This document shows, in pieces, positions 1-10,299 of a stretch of 64,000 nt of DNA. The notes beneath the pieces are model-generated. The model had not been told where the DNA came from. It did no database searches and saw only the letters and a list, made by a program, of their open reading frames with translations. The stretch comes from Meghimatium bilineatum (lineage: Eukaryota > Mollusca > Gastropoda > Stylommatophora > Philomycidae): NCBI GenBank assembly GCA_034231615.1, contig CM067298.1, positions 31,564,127-31,628,126 of the forward strand, written 5' to 3'. The position numbers and the translations under genes were made by a program. Position 1 is the stretch's first letter; every line of letters starts with the position of its first letter.

Positions 1-3000
1 GAGCTAAGGACATAGCCCTGCTTGTTGGGAAAGCTACGAATGCAGCGAGTCTGATATTTAAGGTTAGATTCCCTGCGTTGTTGAACATATCCCATATTTC
101 TTAAATCCCAGACAAGAACCCGTCTTCCTGCTGTACCAACAATCAGAGCATCTCCACACACAGACATTGTATAGACCTGGCAACAAAATATATTGTTATT
201 TTCAATCATCTGCACTTTAATTGCTTCTAGGGCATATACAGTTTAACTGATACATGTAATTTTTTTTTACTTCTGCGTTCGATCTCAACTCTTGCAGATT
301 AGCTGGATGTAGTCAGGAAAAATGAATGCTCTTGTGTAATGGTCTACAGCTTGGCTGTGATATCTGTGTCATTTGGCTTGATAAGTCAGACTTTAGCACA
401 GCATCTGGGTCATTTTGATCTCTTATAGAATGTGACAACCAACTCCATACCCAATATCTCTTTAGTTGCCTCTTATGACATGCGTCGGAGGTTACAGTGT
501 AGCTATTCTTTGCACTTAACAACATACTGAGATTCTTTGATTATTTTGTTATGGTCTTGAAAAAAATAGTAGCGACAATAGTTTTCCCTGTATACCATCA
601 GTCTGAATTGTCAAAAGTTATGAGAGTATGTCTCTCCATACAATTTTTAGGGTACTTTGTTGTTTAGTGGACACATAATTTGTGTGTTTATGTTGCTATA
701 ATAAAGTCACACATTTAGATACACTAGATGCCAATATGGCATCATTCTTTTCACAAAAAGATATGCAGACAGTGGAGAGATTTTACAGCAGTGCCAAATG
801 AGAACAAAGTAACATTGTAGGATGCTTAGAAAGCATACTGAAAGCTACCTAGTGTGTTCATTTGGTGGACAATGTTGATACAATCCATTTAACAGTATTC
901 TTAATGAAATAAAGACCTAATGATCACCTGAATAGATTGTTCCCCTTGTTATTTTTTGTTAATCTTAGTTGTTCCACCTGATGTGTTATATTTTGTTCCT
1001 ATTATCAATTTTTTCACTAAAATGTGTATGTCCACTACAAAGGAATGTACAAATTCTTGTATAATGGTATCATGTAAAGTGTTTTTATATATTTAATATA
1101 AGAAACTATTTCATCCTTGAACTGCATACCTTATCAGGCTGTGGAAATGTTCCAATTAAGTTTGGATTTCTAGGGTCCCACATTTTGACACTGGAGTCCC
1201 AGCTTCCAGTAATAACAATATTTGCATCTGGTGCATATTCCACACAACGTATGGGAGCATCATGAGAACCAATGACTTGATCTGAAAAGTAAACATATCA
1301 TAATTAATAATGCTATTTTTAAATTATGAATATTATAAATAATTTAAATATAGAAAATATCTTCAAAGCAAATAGTCAAAATCAAAATATACCATTTGAA
1401 AAATAAATAAAAATTATACCATTATTTGGAGCTGTGGTACCTTAGTAGACCACCAAATCAGGTGGTCTACCCATCATCAAGTCCACATATGATACTCCAT
1501 TAAACTAAAATAATGTTTAGAGGACTAATGGCTCCAATGCCAGAATTCCAGTCTCAGGAAATATGTACGATATACTCTGAGAAAGTAAAAGCAGCGAGTA
1601 TGATGCCGACCACATCATCCCCAAGTATACCATTGAGAAACAAAAATACAGGCCTAACTGTGTTCTCCAATACTCCTTTATGGTATGAAAAAAATGTAAT
1701 ACTGGCCACATTATTTATAACAACTGATACAGAACAACATTGGGTCATCTTTCTAAAACTTCAATACTAAACCTCATGCTGAAGTTCAAAGTGTCAAGAC
1801 AAAAGACGCAGATATCGCAATTAAGCTGTAAACCATGGCACAATACATTCTGTTCTCTGGACTATATTCTGCTAATTTACAGGAGTTTGAGAATGAATGC
1901 AGAAGATTACTAAAGCTCATTTATAATGTATAATCTAATTGAAGTATATCATGTTTGTTTATTAACCTAAGGAATTGTGAGCGATTAGCTCTTACTTCCT
2001 ATGTGCAGTGGGGTGGTTTTACTAAGCTTTCTCTCATACCCAGAAGACTTCAGCTTTCAGCTTAGTGCAATGCCTATTGAAGGAGACTTTTACTCAGAGG
2101 GAGTCTATAATTGCATAGATGACATGATACAAAGTTTCCATAAGAGAGCCTCAATATAACAGCATGTCATCTACTAAGGCTTTCTGTTGCATAGGGGGTT
2201 TGTCTAGTGGGCCATTGGTGAGTCTCACAGATGCAACCGCACACATAATACATATTATGTAAAGAACACTGTTATTCAACAATTGTTGAATTTTTAGGTG
2301 CCACTAATACATCCAAACATATATCAGTACAATGTTGATAATCAGCTTTTGAACTACAGGCTTGTTTGACCAAGTTGCATAAATATGAGATGGACATGTC
2401 CACTAAACCACAAACTAACCTGTATTGGAATTGAAATCATACATCTTGAGGGTCTTGTCAATACCACCACTGAAAGAGTGAACTGCATCCTGAAGTGTAA
2501 AAATACTACTATTTGTTAAACACATAAAAGCAATGTAATATGTGCAAACACGTGTTTTCTATTGTACTCTAGTTATGATGTAATAAAATACATAAGTAGT
2601 ATTATAATAGTACTTACATATTTTTGGACAGTAGACCTGTAATCAGACATGCATGCTTAAGTGAATTTACACTTATCAGCCATGCCTTATAGACTGATCC
2701 CCACAATTTTTTGTGTGGCTTCTAAATATATTAAGATAGGACTGGAAAACCCTTTAAGAAATAAAAGGTTAATTTATGTGCCACATAATAAAGAACTTTG
2801 AAATTGTTACATCAATAGTGTGCATGAATACTTTAATGGAGATAAAAGGTGAAAACATGCAATCTTGCATCTCCCATGGAATTATATACTTTAAAAAATA
2901 AAACAGAGTATTTCTAATTAAAACATAACCATTCCCATTTTGGTCATGGTGACAGGATTACCTTAACTATTATTCTTGGCTAAAAGTTCTGATGTAACCA

Positions 3001-3506
3001 AATTGGACTAACATTTGCGGTTGAAAGGAGCATACTTGACACAAAAGTTACACAATAAATGACCTGACATAGGTATAGGACACTATGATTCAACGACAGC
3101 TTAATTTTTGGTCTCCAAAAGCATCGCCAGTACAATATGCTTTCATATCATGAGAGAATATGGCCATGTTCTGATTATGAGACATCCCATTATTCACTTT
3201 ACCACCAAGCTCAAAATATTTATATATAAAGTACAGCTATAGATTATTTATAACAAATTGAGGGTGTATTAACTTAATTTAAAACAAAGCCATAACAATA
3301 TTTCTCACATAAAAACAGCAATCTAAAACAGCAGCTGAATGTGTGTACTTGAAGCGTATACTATCTCCAATCACATCATAGAGACGGACACTCTCATCCC
3401 AAGATGACACAAGTAGAAACTGACTGGAATTTGGCCCAAATTTCACTGCACTGATGCCATCAGATGGCATATTGCTTAGCTTAAATTCATTTGGAGACTC
3501 GGCCAT
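1..3506 (-). CDS. BUB3: BUB3 mitotic checkpoint WD-repeat protein, 5' part (partial)
   Basis: BUB3 is a seven-bladed WD40 propeller that brings BUB1/BUBR1 to kinetochores and supports the spindle assembly checkpoint. Four exons can be read on the minus strand: 3309-3506 (ATG at 3506, 66 codons), 2420-2489, 1130-1281 and 1-176, with GT donors and AG acceptors at each junction. They join in frame into about 198 residues of a protein normally near 325 residues. Recognisable stretches are the N-terminal NEFKL...[24 protein letters not shown], the [13 protein letters not shown] blade, and [20 protein letters not shown] in exon 4. An upstream in-frame ATG (3518) would add four residues, but MAESPNEF matches the usual BUB3 start. 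The remaining 3' exons lie beyond the left edge. Introns hold SINE-A copies and a repeat at 1979-2130. Confidence 0.95.
270..525 (-). repeat. SINE-A copy (near full length)
   Basis: This is an old copy of the commonest short repeat in the window, in the BUB3 intron after exon 3. On the minus strand it has the SINE-A order: AAAG-AATAGC..ACTGT block, GTCATAAGAGGC-like block, TCAGGC, then GCAGATTAGC..CAGGATGTAGTC hairpin region and a purine-rich GCAGAAG end. It differs from other copies at many positions. Confidence 0.75.
526..1129. other. BUB3 intron 3 without recognisable element
   Basis: This is AT-rich intronic sequence. No open frame, RNA gene or member of the repeat families described here was seen. 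Confidence 0.5.
1773..1911 (+). repeat. SINE-A-short copy
   Basis: This copy starts at the CATGCTGAAG block and runs to the GAATGCAGAAG tail. It therefore contains only the 3' half of SINE-A. Other copies (6995, 5631) begin at nearly the same point and carry target duplications, so this looks like a discrete short subfamily. It lies in BUB3 intron 2. Confidence 0.7.
1979..2130 (-). repeat. Interspersed repeat R1 (copy 1)
   Basis: The reverse complement closely matches 62735-62862: shared blocks are CCTCTGAGTA, TCCTTCAATA, GCATTGCACTAAGCTGAAAG and CACATAGGAAGTAAGA. There are no terminal repeats and no open frame. The family is unclassified. Confidence 0.65.
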
Positions 3507-3867
3507 GCTGCGTTTCAAACAGCTTTATGTATTCTGAGAAATGAAAAATAACATGAGTTATGAATTTGCCAAAAGTTTTAATGTACTATGATTAATATGT
3601 ACCAATAGTCATTTATTATTATAAAAGAAATCTAGTGAAAATAATACTAAAAATTTATAAAATGTCATTTATAAATTTCTCTGCATGTGTTTTCCATTGT
3701 CCATCTGTTAAAGTTTCATTGTTCCTGTCTTATATTTTTAACTGTGTGTTTAGCTGTTAGTGTGTATGGCTGTTCTTAAGTGTGTTTGGCTGTTCTTATA
3801 TTATCCCTTCTTTACAAGTCCAAATGCCATGTCAAGTGTGTTGTAATGGACAGGGATCCATTTGCCC

Positions 3868-4131
3868 ATGTCACCAAGGCCTGAAAGGGAAGCAAACAAT
3901 AGTAACAGTTAATTCCCACGAACGTAGTAAGAGGTGACTCAGGTTTTGAGGGTGGACTTAACTGTCCCATCCATAGGGGGGGCCGAAGTGACCCAGAAGC
4001 CATGCTGAAGTCAGATGTATCAGGCCGAAAGGGGTTGATATCACAGCCAGGCTGTAAAACATGACACAATGCATTTTGTTCACAGGACTATGCCCTGCTA
4101 ATCTGCAGGAGTGTGAGAACAAATGCAGAAG
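3868..4131 (+). repeat. SINE-A copy
   Basis: Near full-length, diverged copy upstream of BUB3. It starts at CCTGAAAGGG.AGCAAA-AATAG, passes through GCTGTCCCATCC, CATGCTGAAGTC and GTCAGGCCGAAAGG, and ends at CTGCTAATCTGCAGGAG..GCAGAAGG. Confidence 0.8.
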
Positions 4132-4560
4132 GTGTCCATTGAATAACTATGAAGATTGACTTAAGAGTAATGCACAGTCGAATGAAAAGAAAAATTAGAA
4201 ATGTCTTTCAGAATGGCATTGTTGCGGTCTTTTAGCTAAATATCCCCAATACAAACATGCTAAGTTTCATTGAATCTTGTTTGCTATCTTTTATCAGTAG
4301 TCATTGTCATAGTTCAGTGTTTGTTGAGTATTTGAACAGCTATACCTATGGCATTTGCCTGTGCCCTGAAATTTATGCATTTTATTCCTATGGTAAAGAT
4401 ATCCCAAAATAATGCAATCTTCAGTGATTCAAAATCAGTCTTACAAGGCATTCAAAATACTAGATAACACAAACTCATTCACAACATCAGACAAAATATC
4501 TTTGAATTATCCAGAAAACTACATGAGTACTACAATGGATACCAATTCACTGTGGCCTCG
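4132..4560. other. Unannotated AT-rich spacer
   Basis: No gene or recognisable repeat was seen. There is low sequence complexity in places. Confidence 0.4.
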
Positions 4561-4562
4561 CT

Positions 4563-4564
<2 letters not shown>

Positions 4565-4629
<65 letters not shown>
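4565..4629. repeat. (TA)n microsatellite
   Basis: About 32 uninterrupted TA dinucleotides directly abut the LINE fragment at 4630. Confidence 0.95.
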
Positions 4630-4632
<3 letters not shown>

Positions 4633-5064
4633 ACGCCGGTCATGGCACTCCACAGCTCTCTGTCCACAATATTATGTATCAAGATCGTTGTTGTTTACCT
4701 GCTGTGCCAGGTTGTCAAAATGTCTAATATTTTCTCATGTTGTCGTCCTCTGTCTCTGTTGCCTGTTGTGACTATGTTCTCCAAACCTGCCTGTCTCATG
4801 AAGTGGCCAAAAAGTGAAGATTGTCTTTTTCTTATATTATTGATTACGGTCCATTTTGCATTTGACTCTTTCAACACCTCACCTCTATATTAGTTTTTCT
4901 GGCAGTCCATGGTATTCTCAGTATTCTTCTATAGAACCACATCTCTATTGCCTCTAATTTCCCACTTTCCAGTTTGTTTATTGTCCAAGACTTGGATCTA
5001 TATGTTAGTATAGGAGTTATATAGCACTGCAGAACTCTCTCACCTCTAATGACAAGGTCACATT

Positions 5065-5068
<4 letters not shown>
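4630..5068 (-). mobile_element. LINE fragment (RTE-like), reverse transcriptase C-terminal region
   Basis: Minus-strand translation gives, in order, LQCYITPILTYRS.SWTINK, a M(W)FYRRILRIPWTA block, then RKRQSSLFGHFMRQ..LE and a [16 protein letters not shown] block. This is the post-RT connection region of a non-LTR retrotransposon. It is broken by stops and lacks the catalytic RT domain. The same family recurs at 35590, 36580, 53340 and elsewhere. It is flanked on both sides by TA tracts. Confidence 0.8.

Positions 5069-5136
<68 letters not shown>
5069..5136. repeat. (TA)n microsatellite
   Basis: A run of about 33 TA dinucleotides between the LINE fragment and an inverted repeat. Confidence 0.95.
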
Positions 5137-5138
<2 letters not shown>

Positions 5139-5189
5139 GGGATTTAACTGCTGGTATATATATATACACCAGCAGTTAAATCCCATTAT
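5134..5189. repeat. Perfect 22-bp inverted repeat around a TA loop
   Basis: Arms 5134-5155 and 5168-5189 are exact reverse complements, separated by 12 bases of TA sequence. The right arm is also the left end of the MITE-M1 copy at 5173-5697, so the left arm looks like an inverted duplicate of that transposon end. Confidence 0.85.
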
Positions 5190-5346
5190 TCCGCAACCGA
5201 CGGATATGTAGGGCCATTGGCGCAAATAAAATGGCGAAACAATGCATTTCCATTCTCTGGACTACATCCTGCTGGAAATCTAGTAGGACGATAGTCCTCC
5301 TACAAAGGAGATCCAGCGGGAGTTTGAGAATGAGCGCTGAAGAAAA
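5190..5346 (+). repeat. SINE-B copy with target duplication
   Basis: It starts near CGACGGATATG and contains GGGCCATTGGCGCAAATAAA, CTCTGGACTACATCCTGCTG, an inner foldback (TAGGAC..GTCCT) and GATCCAGCGGGAGTTTGAG. It ends GAGCGCTGAAGAAA. The sequence AAATCCCATTAT occurs immediately before and after it, which is a 12-bp target-site duplication typical of LINE-mobilised retroposition. Confidence 0.9.
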
Positions 5347-5477
5347 AAATCCCATTATAACAACTTGGTCTGAACTAATGAAATATGTATGTAGTAACAG
5401 AAATGTACTATATAGGTATACTCCCACAGTATATACAATAGAGAATAAATATATAACAGGATTTTGACAAGTGTTAT

Positions 5478-5631
5478 CTTCTTCTTCGTTCATTCTCAAA
5501 CTCCTGCAGATTAGCAGGATGTAGTCTGGAGAACGGAATGCGTTGTGTCATGGTTTACAGCATTGCTGCGATATCTGCACCTTTCGGCCTGACACATCCG
5601 ACTTCAGCATGGCATTTGTATTCTTCTTCTC
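5478..5631 (-). repeat. SINE-A-short copy with target duplication
   Basis: Minus-strand copy containing only the 3' half of SINE-A, from GCCATGCTGAAGTCGGATG to the GAA-rich tail. CAAGTGTTAT flanks it on both sides (5468-5477 and 5632-5641). The sequence is close to consensus, so it is fairly recent. Confidence 0.9.
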
Positions 5632-5697
5632 CAAGTGTTATTAAAGAGGATTTTTTTAAATATAAAAATGATGATGTGCAATAAAGGAATTCCACTG

Positions 5698-5739
<42 letters not shown>

Positions 5740-5790
5740 CACACATAAATATATATGTATATAATATATATGTATATATAAATAGATAAC
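5698..5790. repeat. (CT)n / (TA)n compound microsatellite
   Basis: A CT run of about 26 bases passes into TATATACACACATA-type repeats. Confidence 0.9.
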
Positions 5791-6026
5791 TCTGTAGGGA
5801 ACAGTAATTGCAGAGTATACCCCCTACTACTTCCTGTTCAGTTTTCAAGAATTTTGCACCCAAAAAGTTTTCTTGTTTTGGAATGCCACGTTTTTTAATA
5901 AGAGAGACACAACTTTTTTTATGATGTCATTCTGCTGTTGAATTTGCCTTCCACCAATATGGTAGCAGTTCTCTTGTTACAAATGCGAGGAGTGCGTGCA
6001 CGTGAAAAGATATGCGCACTGCCTGT

Positions 6027-6238
6027 GTCTGAGGTCTGAGAGGAGAACAAAGAATAGCCACACTGTTTACCTTTCATGCATGTCATAAGAGGCTACTAAG
6101 GAGGATATGGGGTTGAGTTGAATGTCCCATTTCATATAGGGTCAGCGACCCAAAGCCATGCTGAAATTGGATGTGTCAGGCCAAAAGGCACAGATATCTC
6201 AGCAATGCTGTAAATCATGACACAATGCATTCCGTTCT
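6027..6238 (+). repeat. SINE-A copy, 3' truncated
   Basis: It runs from GAGAGGAGAACAAAGAATAGC through CATGTCATAAGAGGC, GTCCCATTTCATATAGGGTCA and GTCAGGCCAAAAGG to GCATTCCGTTCTTT. The terminal hairpin segment is missing. Confidence 0.85.
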
Positions 6239-6626
6239 TTTATATACGAATTGCATAATACTGTTTATTTTTTAATTTCTGTTGTATTCTTAAATTCTAA
6301 TCGATTGGGTGTTGAAATCTCAAAATCATGGTCGGAATACTGGCAACGTTTGTATATAGATAAGGCCAATTTTGTGATCTGTGATGTAAGCCTCCATTAG
6401 CGAAAACTGTAGCAACTCCTGTCTTTCAAACTGTTTTTTGTTTTCAGAGTTCGATGCCTGAGACTGGGTTTCTTTTTTTCATTTGAAGAACAAAGATGTG
6501 AGTCATTGGCACATATGAATAATAATTTGAGTCTATTATTTTTTGTTTATTTTATATGTATTTCTTAAATCTTTTGAATTTAAATATATTTCTTTGATCA
6601 TAAGAACATTCACATACATGTCATAG

Positions 6627-6832
6627 GACGGAAAGCATGTATAACAGTACTTTTTTTCGTACTCTCATCAAGGCAATGCCAGGTATATCTTCTAGCATAT
6701 ATATGGAAAAAAAATGATGTACGAAAAAATGTACTGTTATACGCATACGCACATATATATATATACTAGAAGAAATATCTGCATTGCCCTGGTGAGAGTA
6801 CCATAAAAAAGTAGTTATACTTGCTTTCTGTA
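6627..6832. mobile_element. Foldback MITE (long imperfect inverted repeat)
   Basis: Arms of about 80 bp (6629-6712 and 6745-6832) pair as imperfect reverse complements. Matching blocks include GAAAGCA.GTATAAC, GTACTCTCA.CA.GGCAATGC and CTTCTAG.ATATATA. The loop is only a few tens of bases and no protein is encoded. The target duplication is unclear. Confidence 0.75.
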
Positions 6833-6994
6833 ATAAACATATATTTAGTATGTAGGCATATATAATGTATGTATATACAGCACACCAATAAATATTATAT
6901 ATAATTTACTTCCTGCATTAAATTTATAATTTGTATTCTTATAATATAATTATATATGCCTCTTAATATTATTAGTATTAATTACTAATTAACT

Positions 6995-7129
6995 CCATGC
7001 TGAAGTCGGACATGTCAGGCTCAAAGGTGCAGATATCGCAGCAATGCTGTAAACCATGACACAATGCATTCCATTCTCAGGAATACATCCTGCTAATCTG
7101 CAGGAGTTTGAGAACTAACGCAGAAGAAG
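6995..7129 (+). repeat. SINE-A-short copy with target duplication
   Basis: It begins CCATGCTGAAGTCGGA and ends ACGCAGAAGA, about 135 bp. An 11-bp duplication ACTAATTAACT flanks it (6984-6994, 7130-7140). This shows that the short form inserted as a unit rather than being a decayed full-length copy. Confidence 0.92.
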
Positions 7130-7444
7130 ACTAATTAACTTTAATTAAGGCAGGATTCACAAATTTAGAAAAATATAATTAGGGACCTAGACAGTGACCC
7201 TGAACAATAGAAGACCAATGAGCAGATACAAAGCAAGCCTTCATTATTTCATATGTGATTACTTTGATTATTGCTGTGATTTTCACTGGACACTATGTAG
7301 GATATCTGTCAATAATCACCCTCATTCATAACATCAGACAATATATCTTTACATTATCCAGAAAAACTACTACTCAGGTGGTGAAAGTAATATAATATAT
7401 AATAACCAAACCTGGTTTCAAAATATGATCAGATTAGCTTACAC

Positions 7445-7759
7445 TCCATGTATTTCGTTGGAAGGTAACACAAAATATATAGCCTAAGCATACATATTAT
7501 AATAATAATAAGACCCGTTAGGGATATGGGGTGTCATAGTGGAGATATCAGCACAATAATAAAATACGCCCTCCAAACTGGAGTAGCCTCAGTAGTAGTA
7601 AGTTACTACTACTGAGGCTACTCCAGTTTGGAGGGCGTATTTTATTATTGTGCTGATATCTCCACTATGACACCCCATATCCCTAACGGGTCTTATTATT
7701 ATTATAATATGTATGCTTAGGCTATATATTTTGTGTTACCTTCCAACGAAATACATGGA
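7445..7759. repeat. 315-bp perfect palindrome
   Basis: Arms 7445-7601 and 7603-7759 (157 bp each) are exact reverse complements by my base-by-base reading, centred on a single G at 7602. Sequence diverges immediately outside both arms, with no evident target duplication. There is no open frame. It may be a fresh foldback transposon, an inverted duplication, or an artefact of hairpin-read assembly. Confidence 0.9.
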
Positions 7760-8340
7760 AATAATAGTATAAATAATAATAGAATTGAATAGTAATATAG
7801 AAACGCATGACGTAAAAAAATGCTTGTTTTCAAGATTCACATCTAGATAAATAGTAAGACAGTAGAGTAGATACTTTTTGACAATAACATTCATCATGAT
7901 TTTACAGATTTATATTTAATATATATGAAATTTAATATAGGCCTTATACTAATTAAACTAACTTTAAAATTGTACAAATAATAAAGTGCCGTTTTCAAGT
8001 TGTAAATAAAAATAAGCGGTGGGAAGGGTTGTCCGTAGCCGATAAATTATATTTGGATCACCACTTCTGTGTTATTGGATAACGATGATGCGCTGTTTAT
8101 GTAGAAATCATAGCTAATTTGAATGTGCAAAATAAGACGAGACCTTTTAATCCACACAATTTGTTTGACTAATCTAAACGTCGTTTGATGTTTTCACACG
8201 CCTATAACTATAACAAGTTCAATTTTCATATTCTTGTGCACCTAAATGGTACTCTTTCTATGGAGAGCTTTCTCTGTCTTGCCAGGTAGTATATGACGAT
8301 AGCATATTGTTTACAATATATATATATAATTCTCCATCTA

Positions 8341-8548
8341 TGTTTGTTCTCAACAGCAGGGTGCAGTTCAAAGAACGAAATACTTTGTATCATGATTTCC
8401 AGCTTAGATGCGATATTTGCGCCTTTCGGGATAACACATCTGACTTCTGAGACACTTTGGCCCTATGACAGCCATCTCTACCCCCAAAACCACCTTAGTC
8501 ACCACTTACAACATGCACTAAAGGTAAATAGCGTTGTTATTCTTTACT
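8341..8548 (-). repeat. SINE-A copy, diverged
   Basis: Minus-strand copy recognisable by CATGATTTCCAGCTTAGATGCGATAT, the CGCCTTTCGGGATAACACATCTGACTTC-like block, and TTGTTATTCTTTA at its 5' side. Its hairpin region is degraded. It abuts the LINE-beta copy. Confidence 0.7.
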
Positions 8549-8859
8549 TATCAATTATGGGAATAATGAACGACATGGGTATCCAAAACACATCCCAAAT
8601 TACACGAATAATAGCAGAGCTGTATAAAGACCAAGAAGCAGCGGTAAAAGTGGAGGGTGCAAGATCGGAGTTGTTCAGTGTATATAAAGGAGTAAGACAA
8701 GGCTGTTCCTTTTCTCCATACTTGTTCAACATCTATGCGGAAAATATAATGAAAACGTGACACAGGAAACAATGAAGCCTGATTTAAGACCCGTAAATAT
8801 AGAAGACCTGCAGATACTAGAAATTAGATATGCAGACGACACAGTGCTATTAACACCAA

Positions 8860-10221
8860 TTGTCACAATTGTCACAAAAGTCACAAGAGCAACATAGTGA
8901 ACTCTTAGCAACATTTGTGGACTTAACTAAAGCATTCGATACCGTTAACAGAGAAGGACTGTGGAAGGTGCTTACAAAGTTCGGATGCCCCCCAAAACTT
9001 GTCACTGTGATACGACAATTTCATGACGGTATGATGGCTAGTGTTATCTGCGACGGAGGAGTATCTCCTGCATTCCCTGTCACAAATGGTGTAAAGCAGG
9101 GATGTGTGCTGGCCCCTACTCTTTTCAGCCTGTTATTTACAGCCATGTTAACGGAAACACACCATAGTAATGAAACAGCAGGCATAATGATCAATTACAG
9201 AACGGATGGTGGTCTTTTCAATTTACGTCGTCTAAAAGCAAACAGGAAAACTAAATCTAGTACTGTTAGAGAATTACTTTATGCTGACGACTGTGCATTG
9301 TATGCTGACTCTGTCGTAAACATGCAGAGCACCATAGACCGCTTCTCAAAGGCCTGCAACAACTTTGGTCTCACTATTAACACACAAAAAACAGAAGTCA
9401 TGCACCAAGCAACATCAAATAGCCAACATACTGCTACTTCCATCATCGTCAATAAGGAAAAACTGCAGGTAGTCGACAATTTTACTTACCTTGGAAGCAC
9501 TCTCTCTCGCGATGTCAACATTGATGTGGAAATTAACAAGAGACTGGCAAAAGCTAGTGCTGTATTTGGCGGATTACGCAAAAATGTATGGGACAGAAGA
9601 GGTATAAGAACAACCACCAAACTACAAGTATATCATGCTGCTGTTATACCAACCTTACTATACGCCTGCGAAACGTGGACAGTGTATGCTAGACATGCAA
9701 GAAAGTTAAATCATTTCCATCTTACCTGCCTACGTAAATTACTAAACATCCATTGGTGGGACAAAGTACCAGACTACGAGGTCTTGGAAAAATCAACCTC
9801 AATAAGCATCCACACAATACTTATGAAGGCGCAGGCACGCTGGGCAGGCCATCTTGTGCGTATGGAGAACTCGCGATTGCCAAAACAAATATATTATGGA
9901 GAACTCAAGGCAGGATTTCGAAAAGCTGGTGGACAGAAAAAGCGTTTCAAAGACACGCTCAAGTCATCCTTGAAACATCTTAACATTAACGTAGGCGCTT
10001 GGGAGAGCCTCGCTCAGGATAGAACGGCTTGGCGTTACAGCATTAGAACGGGAGCACTAGCGGCAGAAGAATTCAGACAAGAAACTGCAAGACAGAAGCG
10101 GACACGTAGAAAAGAAAAAACATCTCAACCTCACACAGATACCTTCTATTGTTGTCAATTCTGTAAAAGAACATTTTGTGCGCGCATTGGACTTGCTAGT
10201 CATTTAAAAACGCACTATTAA
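8860..10221 (+). CDS. LINE-alpha reverse transcriptase with C-terminal C2H2 zinc finger (5' truncated)
   Basis: An uninterrupted 453-codon frame. Order: RT block with FVDLTKAFDTVNREGLW (about residues 18-34), the NGVKQGCVLAPTLF motif (about 81-94), LLYADDCALYADS with the YADD catalytic pair (about 140-152), [11 protein letters not shown], a thumb/connection region with [37 protein letters not shown] and, at the end, a C-x2-C...H-x3-4-H finger (CQFCKRTFCARIGLASHLKTH pattern). The endonuclease and the first RT motif are absent because of truncation, so the annotated ATG is an artefact and the element cannot be autonomous. The lack of stops indicates a young copy. The exact LINE clade is not certain. 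Confidence 0.88.
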   Translation: MSQLSQKSQEQHSELLATFVDLTKAFDTVNREGLWKVLTKFGCPPKLVTVIRQFHDGMMASVICDGGVSPAFPVTNGVKQGCVLAPTLFSLLFTAMLTETHHSNETAGIMINYRTDGGLFNLRRLKANRKTKSSTVRELLYADDCALYADSVVNMQSTIDRFSKACNNFGLTINTQKTEVMHQATSNSQHTATSIIVNKEKLQVVDNFTYLGSTLSRDVNIDVEINKRLAKASAVFGGLRKNVWDRRGIRTTTKLQVYHAAVIPTLLYACETWTVYARHARKLNHFHLTCLRKLLNIHWWDKVPDYEVLEKSTSISIHTILMKAQARWAGHLVRMENSRLPKQIYYGELKAGFRKAGGQKKRFKDTLKSSLKHLNINVGAWESLAQDRTAWRYSIRTGALAAEEFRQETARQKRTRRKEKTSQPHTDTFYCCQFCKRTFCARIGLASHLKTHY

Positions 10222-10299
10222 CTTTATTATTTCATTATTTATTGTTATTATTATTATGGTTGAGTTTTTGGTCATCGTCGATCACGACGGACGAACATC
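8863..10299 (+). mobile_element. LINE-alpha, 5'-truncated insertion with 11-bp target duplication
   Basis: The element spans 1437 bp and is flanked by AACACCAATTG on both sides (8852-8862 and 10300-10310). It starts inside the RT domain, so it lost its 5' end during insertion. It carries a single open frame and a short 3' UTR ending ACGGACGAACATC. A second, minus-strand fragment of the family is at 49050-49850. Confidence 0.92.

Larger units (their letters stand above)
5173..5697. mobile_element. MITE-M1 copy split by two SINEs
   Basis: The ends CAGTTAAATCCCATTATAAC (5173) and AATAAAGGAATTCCACTG (to 5697), and the interior around 5359-5470, match the intact M1 copies at 40415 and 47175. SINE-B (5190-5346) and SINE-A-short (5478-5631) sit inside, each with its own target duplication. 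Without them about 200 bp remain, close to the size of intact copies. Confidence 0.7.

Noticed and set aside
4552-4893. 113-codon frame with a long YIYI repeat
   Set aside because: It reads through the TA microsatellite and is antisense to a LINE fragment.
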